From positions 1-64,000 of the forward strand of contig JBEEFP010000062.1 of NCBI GenBank assembly GCA_041166085.1: a DNA stretch of 64,000 nucleotides, in the 5' to 3' direction. Shown one piece after another: positions 1-9,252 of this stretch (position 1 is its first letter; every line of letters begins with the position of its first letter). The position numbers and the translations under genes were made by a program. The notes beneath the pieces are model-generated. The model was given only the letters and a program-made list of their open reading frames with translations, searched no databases and was not told the origin of the DNA. The stretch is from JBEEFP01 sp041166085 (GTDB taxonomy: Bacteria > Actinomycetota > Acidimicrobiia > Acidimicrobiales > JAFATL01).

Positions 1-396
1 GACCTGGTCGTAGCAGCGCTCGGGGTCCTTGGTCACCTCGGGGTCGGGCTGCAGGTCGGCCATGACCGCGGCGGCGGCGTCGGCCATCGCCTCGCGGCTG
101 GTTGCCTTGAGATAGGCGAGGCCGTAGTCGTCGAAGGGGAAGAGCGACGTGGTGGCACCGATCTCGGCGCCCATGTTGCAGATGGTGGCCTTGCCGGTGG
201 TGCTGATCGACTCACTGCCCGGGCCGAAGTACTCGACGATGGCGCCGGTGCCGCCCTTGACGGTGAGGATGTCGGCCACCTTGAGGATCACGTCCTTGGC
301 CGACGACCACCCGTTGAGCTGACCGGTGAGGTGCACGCCGATGAGCTTGGGGTAGCGCACGCCGAACGCGCCGCCCACCATCACGTCGACCGCGTC
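1..396 (-). CDS. Aconitate hydratase, inverted fragment of a second copy (both ends missing here)
   Basis: Read on the minus strand, this stretch gives an uninterrupted aconitase segment (VGGAFGVRYPKLIGV, then KGGTGAIVEYFGPG and ICNMGAEIGATTS). It is collinear with about 743-1138 of the plus-strand aconitase, with no indels and roughly four fifths of residues identical, so it is a diverged homologue and not a duplicate read of the same gene. It runs off the left edge of the window toward its C-terminus. At its 5' side it stops at about 395 in the DAVDVMV motif, exactly where the oppositely oriented aconitase begins, so its first roughly 180-200 codons are absent. It is either one side of a real inversion or a chimeric contig join. 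The family assignment is firm; whether the copy is genuine at this place is not. Confidence 0.75.
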
Positions 397-2457
397 GCCA
401 TGCAGGACGCCACCGCCCAGATGGCGCTGCTGCAGTTCATGACCGCGGGTCTGCCCCAGGTCGCGGTGCCCTCCACCGTGCACTGCGATCACCTCATCCA
501 GGCCCATGACGGCGCGGCCGTCGACCTGCTGGCGGCCGAGAAGACCAACGCCGAGGTGTACGACTTCCTTCGCACCGTTTCTGCCAAGTACGGGCTCGGC
601 TTCTGGAAGCCGGGCTCGGGCATCATCCATCAGGTCGTGCTCGAGCAGTACGCCTTCCCGGGCGGGATGATGATCGGCACCGACAGTCACACGCCCAACG
701 CGGGCGGCCTCGGCATGGTCGCCATCGGCGTGGGCGGTGCCGACGCCGTCGACGTCATGGTCGGACAGGCCTTCGGCGTGCGCTGGCCCAAGCTCATCGG
801 CGTCCTCCTCACCGGCGAGATGAGTGGCTGGACGTCGGCCAAGGACGTCATCCTCAAGGTCGCGGAGATTCTCACCGTCAAGGGCGGCACCGGCGCCATC
901 GTCGAGTACTTCGGCCCGGGCACCTCGACCATCAGCACCACCGGCAAGGCGACCATCTGCAACATGGGCGCGGAGATCGGCGCCACCACGTCGCTGTTCC
1001 CTTACGACGACGCCGGCGCGCTGTATCTCAAGTCGACGGGCCGCGAGGCGATCGCCGACGCCGCCAACCGGGTGATGGAGCACCTGCAGCCCGACGACGA
1101 GGTGCTGGCCAACCCAGGCGTGTGCTTCGACGAGGTGATCGAGATCGACCTCTCGACCCTCGAGCCCCACATCAACGGGCCGCACACCCCGGACCTGGCC
1201 CGCCCTGTCTCGCGCATGGGCGCCGACGCCAAGGAGCACGGGTGGCCCCTCGAGATCAGCAGCGCCCTCGTCGGCAGTTGCACCAACTCGTCCTACGAGG
1301 ACATCACCAGGGCCGCGTCGCTGGCCCGGCAGGCATCGGCCCAGGGCCTGCGGGTCAAGACGCCGCTCCTCGTCACGCCCGGATCCGAGCGGGTGCGCGC
1401 CACCATCGAACGCGACGGGCTGCTCGCCGACCTCGAAGCCATCGGGGCCACCGTGCTGGCCAACGCATGCGGTCCCTGCATCGGGCAGTGGAAGCGTGAC
1501 GACGTCAAGGAGGGCGACGTCAACGTCATCGTCAACTCCTACAACCGCAACTTCCCCAAGCGGAACGACGGCCTGGCCTCCACCCTCGCCTTCGTGACGT
1601 CACCGGAGACGGTGATCGCGTACGCGCTGGCGGGCACCCTCGACTTCAACCCGCTCACCGACGCGGTCGACGGCGTGCGCCTCGAGCCTCCCGTCGGTGA
1701 GGTCATCCCCGACCACGGCTTCGAGTCGGGTGAGGACGGCTTCCTCGCTCCGCCTGCGGACGGTTCCGACGTCGAGGTCGAGGTCGACCCGAACAGTGAG
1801 CGTCTGCAGCTGCTCGAGCCGTTCCCCGCGTGGGACGGCAACGACTACATCGAGCTGCCCGTTCTCCTCAAGGCCCAGGGCAAGTGCACCACCGACCACA
1901 TCTCGGCCGCGGGACGGTGGCTGCGGTTCCGGGGCCACCTCGACAACATCAGCCAGAACCTGTTCCTCGGCGTGGTCAATGCCTTCACCGGTCAGGCCGG
2001 CGAAGGCCGCTGCATCGTGCACGGCGAGGTCGAGCCGTTCCCCGACATCGCCCGCCACGCCCGAGATGCCGGCGTCTCCTGGGTCGCGGTCGGCGACGAG
2101 AACTACGGCGAGGGGTCGTCGCGCGAGCACGCGGCGATGGAGCCCCGCTACATGAACGGCAAGGTCATCTTCGCCCGCTCGTTCGCCCGCATCCACGACA
2201 CCAACCTCAAGAAGCTGGGCATGCTCGGGCTGAGGTTCTCGGTCCCCGCCACCTACGACGAGATCCGCGAGGACGACAAGATCTCCGTGCTGGGCCTGGC
2301 CGACCTCGCGCCGGACACGCCGGTGCAGTGCCGCATCACGCATGCCGACGGCTCGACCGTCGACTTCACCGCCACCCACACCATGTCGCCCGAGCACATC
2401 GAGTGGTTCAAGGCGGGCGGCGCCCTCAACGTCATCCGATCCCAGCGCGGCGTCTGA
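388..2457 (+). CDS. acn: Aconitate hydratase, mitochondrial-type, 5' truncated
   Basis: TCA-cycle enzyme that isomerises citrate to isocitrate with a [4Fe-4S] cluster. The protein follows the mitochondrial-type aconitase from DRVAMQDATAQM to the C-terminal IEWFKAGGALNVIRS. The three cluster cysteines are present (GSCTNSS and ANACGPCIGQW), as are GTDSHTPN, KCTTDHISAAG and GDENYGEGSSREHAA. The open frame extends back to an ATG at 331, but codons before 388 are antisense to the inverted aconitase fragment, so that start is spurious. About 65 N-terminal residues expected for the family are missing and no upstream start is possible across the junction. As drawn, the gene cannot make a complete enzyme; the likely explanation is a misjoin. 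It is followed directly by a palindromic element. Confidence 0.88.
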   Translation, partial: DRVAMQDATAQMALLQFMTAGLPQVAVPSTVHCDHLIQAHDGAAVDLLAAEKTNAEVYDFLRTVSAKYGLGFWKPGSGIIHQVVLEQYAFPGGMMIGTDSHTPNAGGLGMVAIGVGGADAVDVMVGQAFGVRWPKLIGVLLTGEMSGWTSAKDVILKVAEILTVKGGTGAIVEYFGPGTSTISTTGKATICNMGAEIGATTSLFPYDDAGALYLKSTGREAIADAANRVMEHLQPDDEVLANPGVCFDEVIEIDLSTLEPHINGPHTPDLARPVSRMGADAKEHGWPLEISSALVGSCTNSSYEDITRAASLARQASAQGLRVKTPLLVTPGSERVRATIERDGLLADLEAIGATVLANACGPCIGQWKRDDVKEGDVNVIVNSYNRNFPKRNDGLASTLAFVTSPETVIAYALAGTLDFNPLTDAVDGVRLEPPVGEVIPDHGFESGEDGFLAPPADGSDVEVEVDPNSERLQLLEPFPAWDGNDYIELPVLLKAQGKCTTDHISAAGRWLRFRGHLDNISQNLFLGVVNAFTGQAGEGRCIVHGEVEPFPDIARHARDAGVSWVAVGDENYGEGSSREHAAMEPRYMNGKVIFARSFARIHDTNLKKLGMLGLRFSVPATYDEIREDDKISVLGLADLAPDTPVQCRITHADGSTVDFTATHTMSPEHIEWFKAGGALNVIRSQRGV

Positions 2458-2458
2458 C

Positions 2459-2501
2459 CTCGAGGCAATACGTCGCGCATTCCGCGACGTATTGCCTCGA
2501 G
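2459..2501. repeat. Palindromic element A1 (19-bp perfect stem)
   Basis: The arms at 2459-2477 and 2483-2501 are perfectly complementary over 19 bp, with a 5-nt loop (CATTC). The outer arm begins CTCGAGGCAAT, the same as elements A2 and A3, while the inner part (ACGTCGCG) differs but is still fully paired. It lies between the convergent aconitase and HAD/acyltransferase genes, so it may end transcripts from both sides. No T-tract follows on either strand. Confidence 0.85.
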
Positions 2502-2505
2502 AAGC

Positions 2506-3936
2506 TCAGTCGGTGCCGGGGCGGCGGTCGTCCTCGGCTTCAGGGTCGCCCTTGTAGTTGGACGGGAAGGTGGCGGCCAGCTCCTCGGGGGTGGGGTTGT
2601 AGGGCTGACGGCCTTCGGGCGGGAGCAGGGCCGAGATGGCCGACATGATGGCGACGGTGTCGGCGTCAGTGTCGGTGTAGCCCAGGTCCACCGGGGGGCC
2701 GACGCGAGTCGACACGTGCGGAGGGCTGAGCAGGTTCCACACCTGGGGAAGCTGGGAGTTGCGGGGCCACACCTTCTCGGTGCCCCAGACCCCGATGGGG
2801 ATGACGGGGGCCTTGGTCATGGCGGCCAGGCGCGCCGCTCCCCAACGTCCCTTGAGCTCGGGATCGAAGAAGGCCCGACCGCGCGGGATCGTCCCCTGGG
2901 GCATGAGCGCCACTGCGTCGCCACCTTCGAGCGCGCGCGCTGCCTCCTGCAGCGGCTCGTCCGAGCCGCTCCCCCGTTCGACACGGATGCCACCCATCGC
3001 CTTGGCCAGGGGCCCGATCACGGGCGCGTCGAACACCTCCTTCTTGCCGAGGAAACGAGGCGCACGTCCGCCCCGCAGCACGGTGAGACCGACGGCGACG
3101 GTGTCGAAGTAGCTGCGGTGGTTGGCGACGAAGATGGCCGGTCCGTGCTGCGGGACGTGCTCGAGCCCGCGGAACGCGAACCGGGCGTAGGGATAGAGCA
3201 GCCGTTCGAACGGAGGCTGTGCGGTGAGGCGGGCCACGTCGACCGGCTCCATGCCGCCGAGCTTCGGTACGCCCGGCGGCACGTCGAGGTGCAGCACCGG
3301 CCACCGCCGGATCGTCGCCAGCAGGCGCAGGCGGGGGTCGGGATTGACGGCGTACGGGTGGCCGACCGCGCTCAGCAGCGGCAGGTCGTACACGCTGTCG
3401 GAGTAGGCGAAGCTCTCCTTCATGTCCACGTCGTGCTCGGCCGCCCACCGCCTCACCGCGTTGAGCTTGCCGTTGGCCCACACGAACTCGCCCTCCAGGC
3501 CTCCGGTGTAGCGGCCGTCCTCCTCGGCGTACCGGGTGGCGATCACATCGTCGAAGCCCAGCTGCTCGGCGAGCGGGCTCACCAGGTCGTACGGCGTGGT
3601 TGTCGCCAGCACGACGGGCCGGCCGGCTCGCTTGTGCTCGGCGATGAGCACTGGCGCATACGGGGCGACCAGCTCCTCGAGCTTCTCCGCTGCGACCTTG
3701 CCCGCCTGACGAACGGCGTCGCGCGACCACCCCTTGGCGGCGACCGCAGCGGCACGGGCCAGGGCCATGGTGGGCAGCGTCTCGCCCACTAGGTCGTACA
3801 CCCGATAGAGCAGTCCCGAACCGGGCAGGGTCCGGTCGGTGACGCCCGCGGCGGCAAGCGCCTCGGCGATCAGGGGACCGCTTGCGCCCCGTAGGAGGGT
3901 CCGGTCCATGTCGAAGAACGCAGCGGCGCCAGGCAT
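2506..3936 (-). CDS. HAD-IB phosphatase / 1-acyl-glycerol-3-phosphate acyltransferase fusion
   Basis: A 476-residue two-domain protein for phospholipid synthesis. Residues about 5-220 are a HAD-superfamily IB hydrolase with the nucleophile motif FDMDRT near residue 8, the ATTTP segment and SDSVYDLPLL. Residues about 245-430 are a PlsC-type acyltransferase with the NHRSYFD (NHX4D) catalytic motif and the MPQGTIPRG substrate-binding motif. Such fusions are common in Actinobacteria. The probable substrates are lysophosphatidic acid and a phosphate ester, but the phosphatase substrate is not evident. The tail is acidic. The gene runs convergent to aconitase and diverges from the GGDEF/EAL gene, with 71 nt between their starts. 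Confidence 0.9.
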   Translation of the reverse strand: MPGAAAFFDMDRTLLRGASGPLIAEALAAAGVTDRTLPGSGLLYRVYDLVGETLPTMALARAAAVAAKGWSRDAVRQAGKVAAEKLEELVAPYAPVLIAEHKRAGRPVVLATTTPYDLVSPLAEQLGFDDVIATRYAEEDGRYTGGLEGEFVWANGKLNAVRRWAAEHDVDMKESFAYSDSVYDLPLLSAVGHPYAVNPDPRLRLLATIRRWPVLHLDVPPGVPKLGGMEPVDVARLTAQPPFERLLYPYARFAFRGLEHVPQHGPAIFVANHRSYFDTVAVGLTVLRGGRAPRFLGKKEVFDAPVIGPLAKAMGGIRVERGSGSDEPLQEAARALEGGDAVALMPQGTIPRGRAFFDPELKGRWGAARLAAMTKAPVIPIGVWGTEKVWPRNSQLPQVWNLLSPPHVSTRVGPPVDLGYTDTDADTVAIMSAISALLPPEGRQPYNPTPEELAATFPSNYKGDPEAEDDRRPGTD

Positions 3937-4007
3937 GCCAGGACGCTACCGCTCGCCCGCGCCCGCCGACTGGGCGAGAATGGCGATGCGGGGGCAGTGA
4001 GCGCGGG

Positions 4008-6608
4008 ATGGACGACGAGGAGCCGGTCACGCCACAGGGAGACGACATCCGAGCAGACGAGGCCCGCCTGCTCGCGCGTGCGGGGAGCTGGTCCTGGGAG
4101 CTGCGGGACGACCTCGTCACCTGGTCGCCGGCGCTGGAGCGGGCCTACCGTCTCGACCCGGAGCTCGTCGACCCGAAGGCCAGCGGCTTCCTCAAGCACA
4201 TCCATCCCGACGACCGGCCGCAGGTGATCGAAGGCCTCGAGGCCGCCGTCAACCACGCCGCCCCGGTCAGCCTGGAGTATCGCGTCGTCAACCTGGACGG
4301 CACCGCCAACGTCATCCACACCATCGGCCATGTCGAGACCGACACCGACGGCAAGCCTGTACGCATGGCGGGGACGTGGCAGGACGTCACCGAGCAGCGA
4401 GCGGCTCAGGTGGAGCTCCGGGCCAGTGAGGAGCGATACCGCAGCCTCGTCGAGCTCTCGCCCGACGCCATCGTCGTCGCCGGGGCCGGCCGCCTCTTCT
4501 ATGCCAACCCGGCCGCCTGCGCCCTCCTGGGCGCGCAGGACGCGAACGAGATCGTCGGCCGCGACATCCGCGAGTTCATCCATCCCGATTCCATGGAGCG
4601 GAGTCGCGAACGAGCGCGCATCATCGAGCGCGGCGAGCCGGCCGAGCTCACCGAACAGACCATTCTCCGGGTCGACGGGACTCCGGTGGTGGTCGAAGCA
4701 GCCTCGGGACCGATCATCTGGCGTGGTGAGCCTGCGGTGCAGACGGTGGTTCGCGACGTGTCCGGGCGCAAGGAAGCCGAGCTCTTCGTCGACGGACACA
4801 CGCGCGTACTCGAGCTGGTGACCCAGGGTGCGCCGCTCGGCGAGACGCTCGCCGCCATCACCTTCCTGGTCGAATCGCTGGGTCCGGACACCAAGTGCTC
4901 CATCATGCTGATGGAGGACGGCGTGCTGCGGGTCGCCGCCGGTCCCTCGCTTCCGCAGGAGTTCTTGGCCGCCATCGACGAAACACCGATCGAGGACGGC
5001 GTCGGCTGTTGCGGCACGGCCGCCGCGCGCGTATCGATGGTGGTGGTCCAGGACGCGGCCGCCGACCCGTTGACCGCGAGCTTCCGCGACCTGGCCGCCC
5101 AGTTCGGCATCCGCTCGTGCTGGTCCGTCCCGGTCGTCGACTCCGCGAGCGGCGAGGTGATGGCGACCTTCGCCGTCTACACCACGGAGCAGAGGACGCC
5201 GACCGAGGACGAGCTCCGTCTGCTCGAGCGCGTCACCCACCTGGCCGAGATCGCCATCGCCCGCAAGCGCAGCGAGGAAGAGCTGGCCCACCAGGCCCTG
5301 CACGACCTGATGACTGGTCTCCCGAACCGCGCGTTGCTGCTCGACCGACTCGACCACGCGCTCGCCCGGGCCGGCCGGAGCGAAGAGCTCGTGGCCGTGC
5401 TGTTCCTCGATCTCGACCACTTCAAGATCCTCAACGACAGCCGCGGCCACGCCGCGGGCGACGAGCTGCTCCAGGCGGTCGCCGGACGCCTGCGCGACGT
5501 CATCCGCCCCAGCGACACCATCGCCCGCTTCGGCGGCGACGAGTTCGTCGTGGTGTGCGAAGGCGTGGCCGACGAGCTCGAGGCCAGGCTGATGGGTGAA
5601 CGCATCGCCAAAGCGGTGGGAACACCCTTCCCCCTCAGCGCCGGTGACGTGTACATCGGGGTGAGTGTCGGGATCAGCCTGGCGACGGGCAACGACGACG
5701 CCGACACTGCGCTACGCAACGCCGACGCCGCCATGTACCGGGCCAAGGAACGGGGCCGCGCCCGCGTCGAGGTGTTCGACGAGAAGCTCCGCGTCCGGTC
5801 GCGCGTGCGGTACGAGACCGAGACCTCCCTGCGTCGCGCCGTCGAGCGCGGCGAGCTCGTCCTCGCCTACCAACCCGTGGTCGCGGTCCCCGACGGACGG
5901 ATGATCGGAGCAGAGGCGCTCGTGCGGTGGGAGCACCCCGAGCAGGGCGAGATCCTGCCCGACGCCTTCATCCCGCTGGCCGAGGAGGCCGGGCTCATCA
6001 TGCCTATCGGCGCGTGGGTGCTGGAGGAGGCCTGCGCGCAGACCGCCCGCTGGCTGGCCGCGCACCCCGAGGCCTCCGGCTTCGGGATCTCCGTCAACCT
6101 GTCGGCGCGGCAGCTGCTGCTCCCGGATCTCGTCGACCAGGTTGTCGACGTGCTCGGTCGCACCCGGCTCGACGCCTCGCACCTCACCCTCGAGATCACC
6201 GAGACCGTCCTGATGGAAGACGTCGACTTCTCCATCGAACGGCTGCACGGCATCAGGGAGCTCGGGGTGCGGCTGGCGGTGGACGACTTCGGCACCGGCT
6301 ACTCGTCGCTGAGCTACCTGAAACGGCTGCCGGTCGACACCCTCAAGATCGACCGCTCCTTCGTCGACGGGCTCGGCACTGATCAGCACGACTCCTCGAT
6401 CGTGGCGGCCGTCGTGGCCCTGGCCGAGGCTCTCGACCTGGTCTCACTCGCCGAGGGGGTCGAGACCCGGCTCCAGGTCGCCGAGCTGCGGTCGCTCGGT
6501 TGCCGGTTCGCCCAGGGCTTCCACTACGCCCGGCCTGTACGGGCCGACGCCATCGACCCGTTGTTCGGCCACACGCTGCCGATCCCCGCTCCGCTCACCG
6601 GTCCCTGA
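4008..6608 (+). CDS. PAS-PAS-GAF-GGDEF-EAL cyclic-di-GMP signalling protein
   Basis: An 866-residue soluble sensor with no membrane segment. Two PAS domains (about 20-130 and 135-255) and a GAF domain (about 265-420) precede a GGDEF domain (RFGGDEF near residue 508) and an EAL domain (AEALVRW near 634). The GGDEF domain keeps an RxxD inhibitory site (RPSD) five residues before the signature. The EAL domain keeps its catalytic set: VNLSARQ, EITETV, DDFGTGYSS, LKIDRSF and AEGVET. Both cyclase and phosphodiesterase activity are therefore possible. The ATG at 4008 is chosen because a longer frame back to 3882 would overlap the divergent neighbour's start. Likely input is a small ligand or redox signal; the sequence does not say which. 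Confidence 0.9.
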   Translation: MDDEEPVTPQGDDIRADEARLLARAGSWSWELRDDLVTWSPALERAYRLDPELVDPKASGFLKHIHPDDRPQVIEGLEAAVNHAAPVSLEYRVVNLDGTANVIHTIGHVETDTDGKPVRMAGTWQDVTEQRAAQVELRASEERYRSLVELSPDAIVVAGAGRLFYANPAACALLGAQDANEIVGRDIREFIHPDSMERSRERARIIERGEPAELTEQTILRVDGTPVVVEAASGPIIWRGEPAVQTVVRDVSGRKEAELFVDGHTRVLELVTQGAPLGETLAAITFLVESLGPDTKCSIMLMEDGVLRVAAGPSLPQEFLAAIDETPIEDGVGCCGTAAARVSMVVVQDAAADPLTASFRDLAAQFGIRSCWSVPVVDSASGEVMATFAVYTTEQRTPTEDELRLLERVTHLAEIAIARKRSEEELAHQALHDLMTGLPNRALLLDRLDHALARAGRSEELVAVLFLDLDHFKILNDSRGHAAGDELLQAVAGRLRDVIRPSDTIARFGGDEFVVVCEGVADELEARLMGERIAKAVGTPFPLSAGDVYIGVSVGISLATGNDDADTALRNADAAMYRAKERGRARVEVFDEKLRVRSRVRYETETSLRRAVERGELVLAYQPVVAVPDGRMIGAEALVRWEHPEQGEILPDAFIPLAEEAGLIMPIGAWVLEEACAQTARWLAAHPEASGFGISVNLSARQLLLPDLVDQVVDVLGRTRLDASHLTLEITETVLMEDVDFSIERLHGIRELGVRLAVDDFGTGYSSLSYLKRLPVDTLKIDRSFVDGLGTDQHDSSIVAAVVALAEALDLVSLAEGVETRLQVAELRSLGCRFAQGFHYARPVRADAIDPLFGHTLPIPAPLTGP

Positions 6609-6653
6609 CGCCGCCCGCGCTCTCTTGTTCCTCGAGAGAGCGATGCGGGTACG

Positions 6654-7427
6654 GTGCGGGCCATCGAGCGGGCAACGCTGGGCACCCTCGGCTGGCTGGG
6701 CGTCCCAGTGGTCCTCGCGCTCGGAATCACCTTCGCCGCCCATCCATCCGTCGCCGCCGCCGGGTCGGCCCGGCCCGCACCGTTCGACACCAACGCCGTG
6801 TACCTCCGGGACTGCGCAACCTGCCACGGACCCCGGGGCGAGGGCACGCCGATGGGTCCGCAGATCGCGAGCGCGGGCGGTGCCCTGGCGGACTACGAGC
6901 TGTCGACGGGCCGCATGCCGCTCGGCGACCCTCACGAGGCGGTCCGCCGCCGCTCGCCCCGCTACTCACGCGACCAGATCGCCAAGCTCGTCGACTACGT
7001 GTCGGCGTTCGGCGGCGGCGGCGGCGGCGTCCCCATTCCTACCGTCGACGTCGCGGGCGCAGATGTGTCACGAGGCGGGGAGCTCTACCGGCTCAACTGC
7101 GCGGCCTGTCACTCGTGGTTGGGCACGGGGGGTGCCCTCCTCGGCCGGGAGGCGCCGCCGCTGTCGCACTCCACTCCCGTGCAGGTCGCGGAAGCCGTCC
7201 GCACCGGTCCTGGATCCATGCCGAGCTTCGGGGCCGAGTCGATCAGCGACCGCGACATGAACGCGGTCGCGGCGTACGTGCGCGAGATCCAGCATCCTGA
7301 GGACCGGGGCGGCAACCCCCTCCTCCATCTCGGTCCCTTCCCGGAGGGCGCGGTGGCGTGGGTCGTCGGCATCGGGGTGCTGCTCCTGTTCGTGAACTGG
7401 GTGGGCGAACGGGAGCCGAAGTCATGA
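6654..7427 (+). CDS. qcrC: Diheme cytochrome c subunit of the cytochrome bcc complex
   Basis: Passes electrons from the quinol-oxidising bc complex to the oxidase on the outer face of the membrane. It has an N-terminal membrane anchor/signal (about 8-32), two cytochrome c domains with CATCH at residue 54 and CAACH at 149, and a C-terminal membrane helix (about 229-248), the actinobacterial QcrC plan. The start is GTG. Its stop overlaps the qcrA start (ATGA), so translation is coupled. First gene of the respiratory operon ending at 13059. Confidence 0.92.
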   Translation: MRAIERATLGTLGWLGVPVVLALGITFAAHPSVAAAGSARPAPFDTNAVYLRDCATCHGPRGEGTPMGPQIASAGGALADYELSTGRMPLGDPHEAVRRRSPRYSRDQIAKLVDYVSAFGGGGGGVPIPTVDVAGADVSRGGELYRLNCAACHSWLGTGGALLGREAPPLSHSTPVQVAEAVRTGPGSMPSFGAESISDRDMNAVAAYVREIQHPEDRGGNPLLHLGPFPEGAVAWVVGIGVLLLFVNWVGEREPKS

Positions 7428-8263
7428 ACAGCGGTCGCCGCGCCGAGCTCTGGGCCGCCGCCGCCTTCGGCGTGACGGTGGTGGCAGCACTGGGGCTGGC
7501 CCTCGTCTACCTCCGAGGCGGACAGGTGCAGGCCGAAGGGGCGCTCCTCTCGTTGGCATTCGCGGGGCTCGCTGTGGGCTTCGTCATCTGGGCCCACCGC
7601 CTCCTGCCCCAGGGCCCCGCCGTGCAGGAGCGACACACCCTGGCCAGTCCCGAGTCCGAGCGCGAGGAGCTGGAGGACGACTTCGAACGGGTCGAGGTGC
7701 TCGGCCGTCGCAAGCTGCTGGTGCGCGCCCTGGTGGCTGCGGCCGGCGCGCTGGGTGTCGCCGCCCTCTTCCCGATCCGATCCCTCGGACCTCGACCGGG
7801 GCGCAGCCTGTCGACGACGCCGTGGCGAGCGGGCAGTCGTCTCGTGACCGACGAGGGCCGCCCCGTTCGCCTGGAGGACGTCGCCGTCGGCGCGCTGGCG
7901 ACCGTGTTCCCGGAGGGCCACCTGGGCTCGGCCGACGCCCAGACCGTGCTGGTGCGCGTCGATGAATCGGACCTCGACCCTCGCCCCGGGCGCGAGACGT
8001 GGTCGCCCAGCGGGCTCCTCGCCTACTCCAAGGTGTGCACGCACGCCGGCTGCCCAGTGGGCCTCTACCAAGCCGACACGCATCAGCTCCTGTGCCCGTG
8101 CCACCAGTCCGCATTCGACGTGCTCGACGCAGCCAAGCCGGTGTTCGGGCCCGCCACCCGCTCGCTGCCGCAGCTCCCGCTGGTCGTCGACGCCGACGGC
8201 TTCGTGCGGGCCCAGAGCGACTTCCACGAGCCCATCGGACCTGCGTACTGGGACCGGGACTGA
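7424..8263 (+). CDS. qcrA: Rieske iron-sulfur subunit of the cytochrome bcc complex
   Basis: A 279-residue Rieske protein. Two hydrophobic segments near the N-terminus and a third after ERVEVLGRRK match the three-helix anchor of actinobacterial QcrA. The [2Fe-2S] ligands are in CTHAGC (about 205) and CPCHQSAFD (about 224). The ATG at 7424 overlaps the qcrC stop and its own TGA overlaps the ctaC ATG. The cytochrome b partner qcrB is not next in the operon; it lies at 14313-15815 on the other strand. Confidence 0.92.
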   Translation: MNSGRRAELWAAAAFGVTVVAALGLALVYLRGGQVQAEGALLSLAFAGLAVGFVIWAHRLLPQGPAVQERHTLASPESEREELEDDFERVEVLGRRKLLVRALVAAAGALGVAALFPIRSLGPRPGRSLSTTPWRAGSRLVTDEGRPVRLEDVAVGALATVFPEGHLGSADAQTVLVRVDESDLDPRPGRETWSPSGLLAYSKVCTHAGCPVGLYQADTHQLLCPCHQSAFDVLDAAKPVFGPATRSLPQLPLVVDADGFVRAQSDFHEPIGPAYWDRD

Positions 8264-9252
8264 TGCGGAGGCGGGCGGCCGCGGCCGCGGCGGTGCTCAC
8301 CTCTGTCGCCCTGGTCGCCTGCTCCAACGAACATTCACCGAGCGTGCTCGATCCGAGCGGCACCGAGGCTCGCAAGCTCGAAGGCGTGTGGTGGTTGATG
8401 TTCGGCCTGGCCGCTGCCGTGTACGCCATCGTCGCCGGCCTCATCCTCTTCGCCATCGTTCGCAACCGGCGGCGCGGACCTCGCGAGTCGCGGATCAACG
8501 ACAACGCGTTCATCGTCATCGGCGGGCTCGGCCTTCCTCTCGTCATCCTCACGGTGATCGCCTTCGTCACCGTGCAGACGACGACCGAGGTACGCCAGCC
8601 CGAGAGCGGCGCAATGCGCGTCGACGTCCGGGGCCACGACTGGTGGTGGGAGGTGCGGTATCCGGACACGGGCATCGTGACCGCCAACGAGATCCACATC
8701 CCGGTGGGACGGCAGGTCGCGGTGCACATCCGGACCGCGGACGTCATCCACTCCTTCTGGGTGCCGCAGCTGGCCGGCAAGCTCGACGCCATCCCGGGCC
8801 AGGACAACGTCCTGCGCCTGACGGCCGAGCGACCAGGCACCTACCGCGGCGAGTGCGCAGAGTTCTGCGGGCTGCAGCACGCCAACATGAACTTCCTCGT
8901 GGTCGCCGAGGATGCCACTCGCTTCGGCCAGTGGGAGCAGACCGAGGCCCAGGGCGCGGCCCTGCCCACTGACGATCAGGGCGAGCAGGGCCGCCTCGTG
9001 TTCGAGCGGGAGGCGTGCGCGGGCTGCCACACCATCAGGGGCACGAGCGCGGCCGGCGTCCTCGGCCCCGACCTGACCCACATGGGCAGCCGCCGCACCA
9101 TCGGCGCCGCCACCGTCCCCAACACCACCGCGAACCTGGCCGGTTGGATCGCCGACGCCCAGTCCATCAAGCCGGGCAGCAAGATGCCGCCGATCGTCCT
9201 CGAGCCGAACGAGCTGCTGGCCCTCGTGCACTACCTGCAGGAGCAGAAGTGA
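8263..9252 (+). CDS. ctaC: Cytochrome c oxidase subunit II with fused cytochrome c (caa3 type)
   Basis: A 329-residue lipoprotein (lipobox LVAC) with two transmembrane helices, a CuA cupredoxin domain and a C-terminal cytochrome c domain. The CuA ligands appear as CAEFCGLQHANM starting at residue 198, and the heme site is CAGCH at 252. The fused heme domain takes electrons from the bcc complex without a soluble carrier, typical of caa3 oxidases. It overlaps qcrA upstream and ctaD downstream (GTGA). Confidence 0.95.
   Translation: MRRRAAAAAAVLTSVALVACSNEHSPSVLDPSGTEARKLEGVWWLMFGLAAAVYAIVAGLILFAIVRNRRRGPRESRINDNAFIVIGGLGLPLVILTVIAFVTVQTTTEVRQPESGAMRVDVRGHDWWWEVRYPDTGIVTANEIHIPVGRQVAVHIRTADVIHSFWVPQLAGKLDAIPGQDNVLRLTAERPGTYRGECAEFCGLQHANMNFLVVAEDATRFGQWEQTEAQGAALPTDDQGEQGRLVFEREACAGCHTIRGTSAAGVLGPDLTHMGSRRTIGAATVPNTTANLAGWIADAQSIKPGSKMPPIVLEPNELLALVHYLQEQK

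Noticed and set aside
331..387. Extended N-terminus of the plus-strand aconitase
   Set aside because: These codons are antisense to the inverted aconitase fragment and do not match any aconitase N-terminus.
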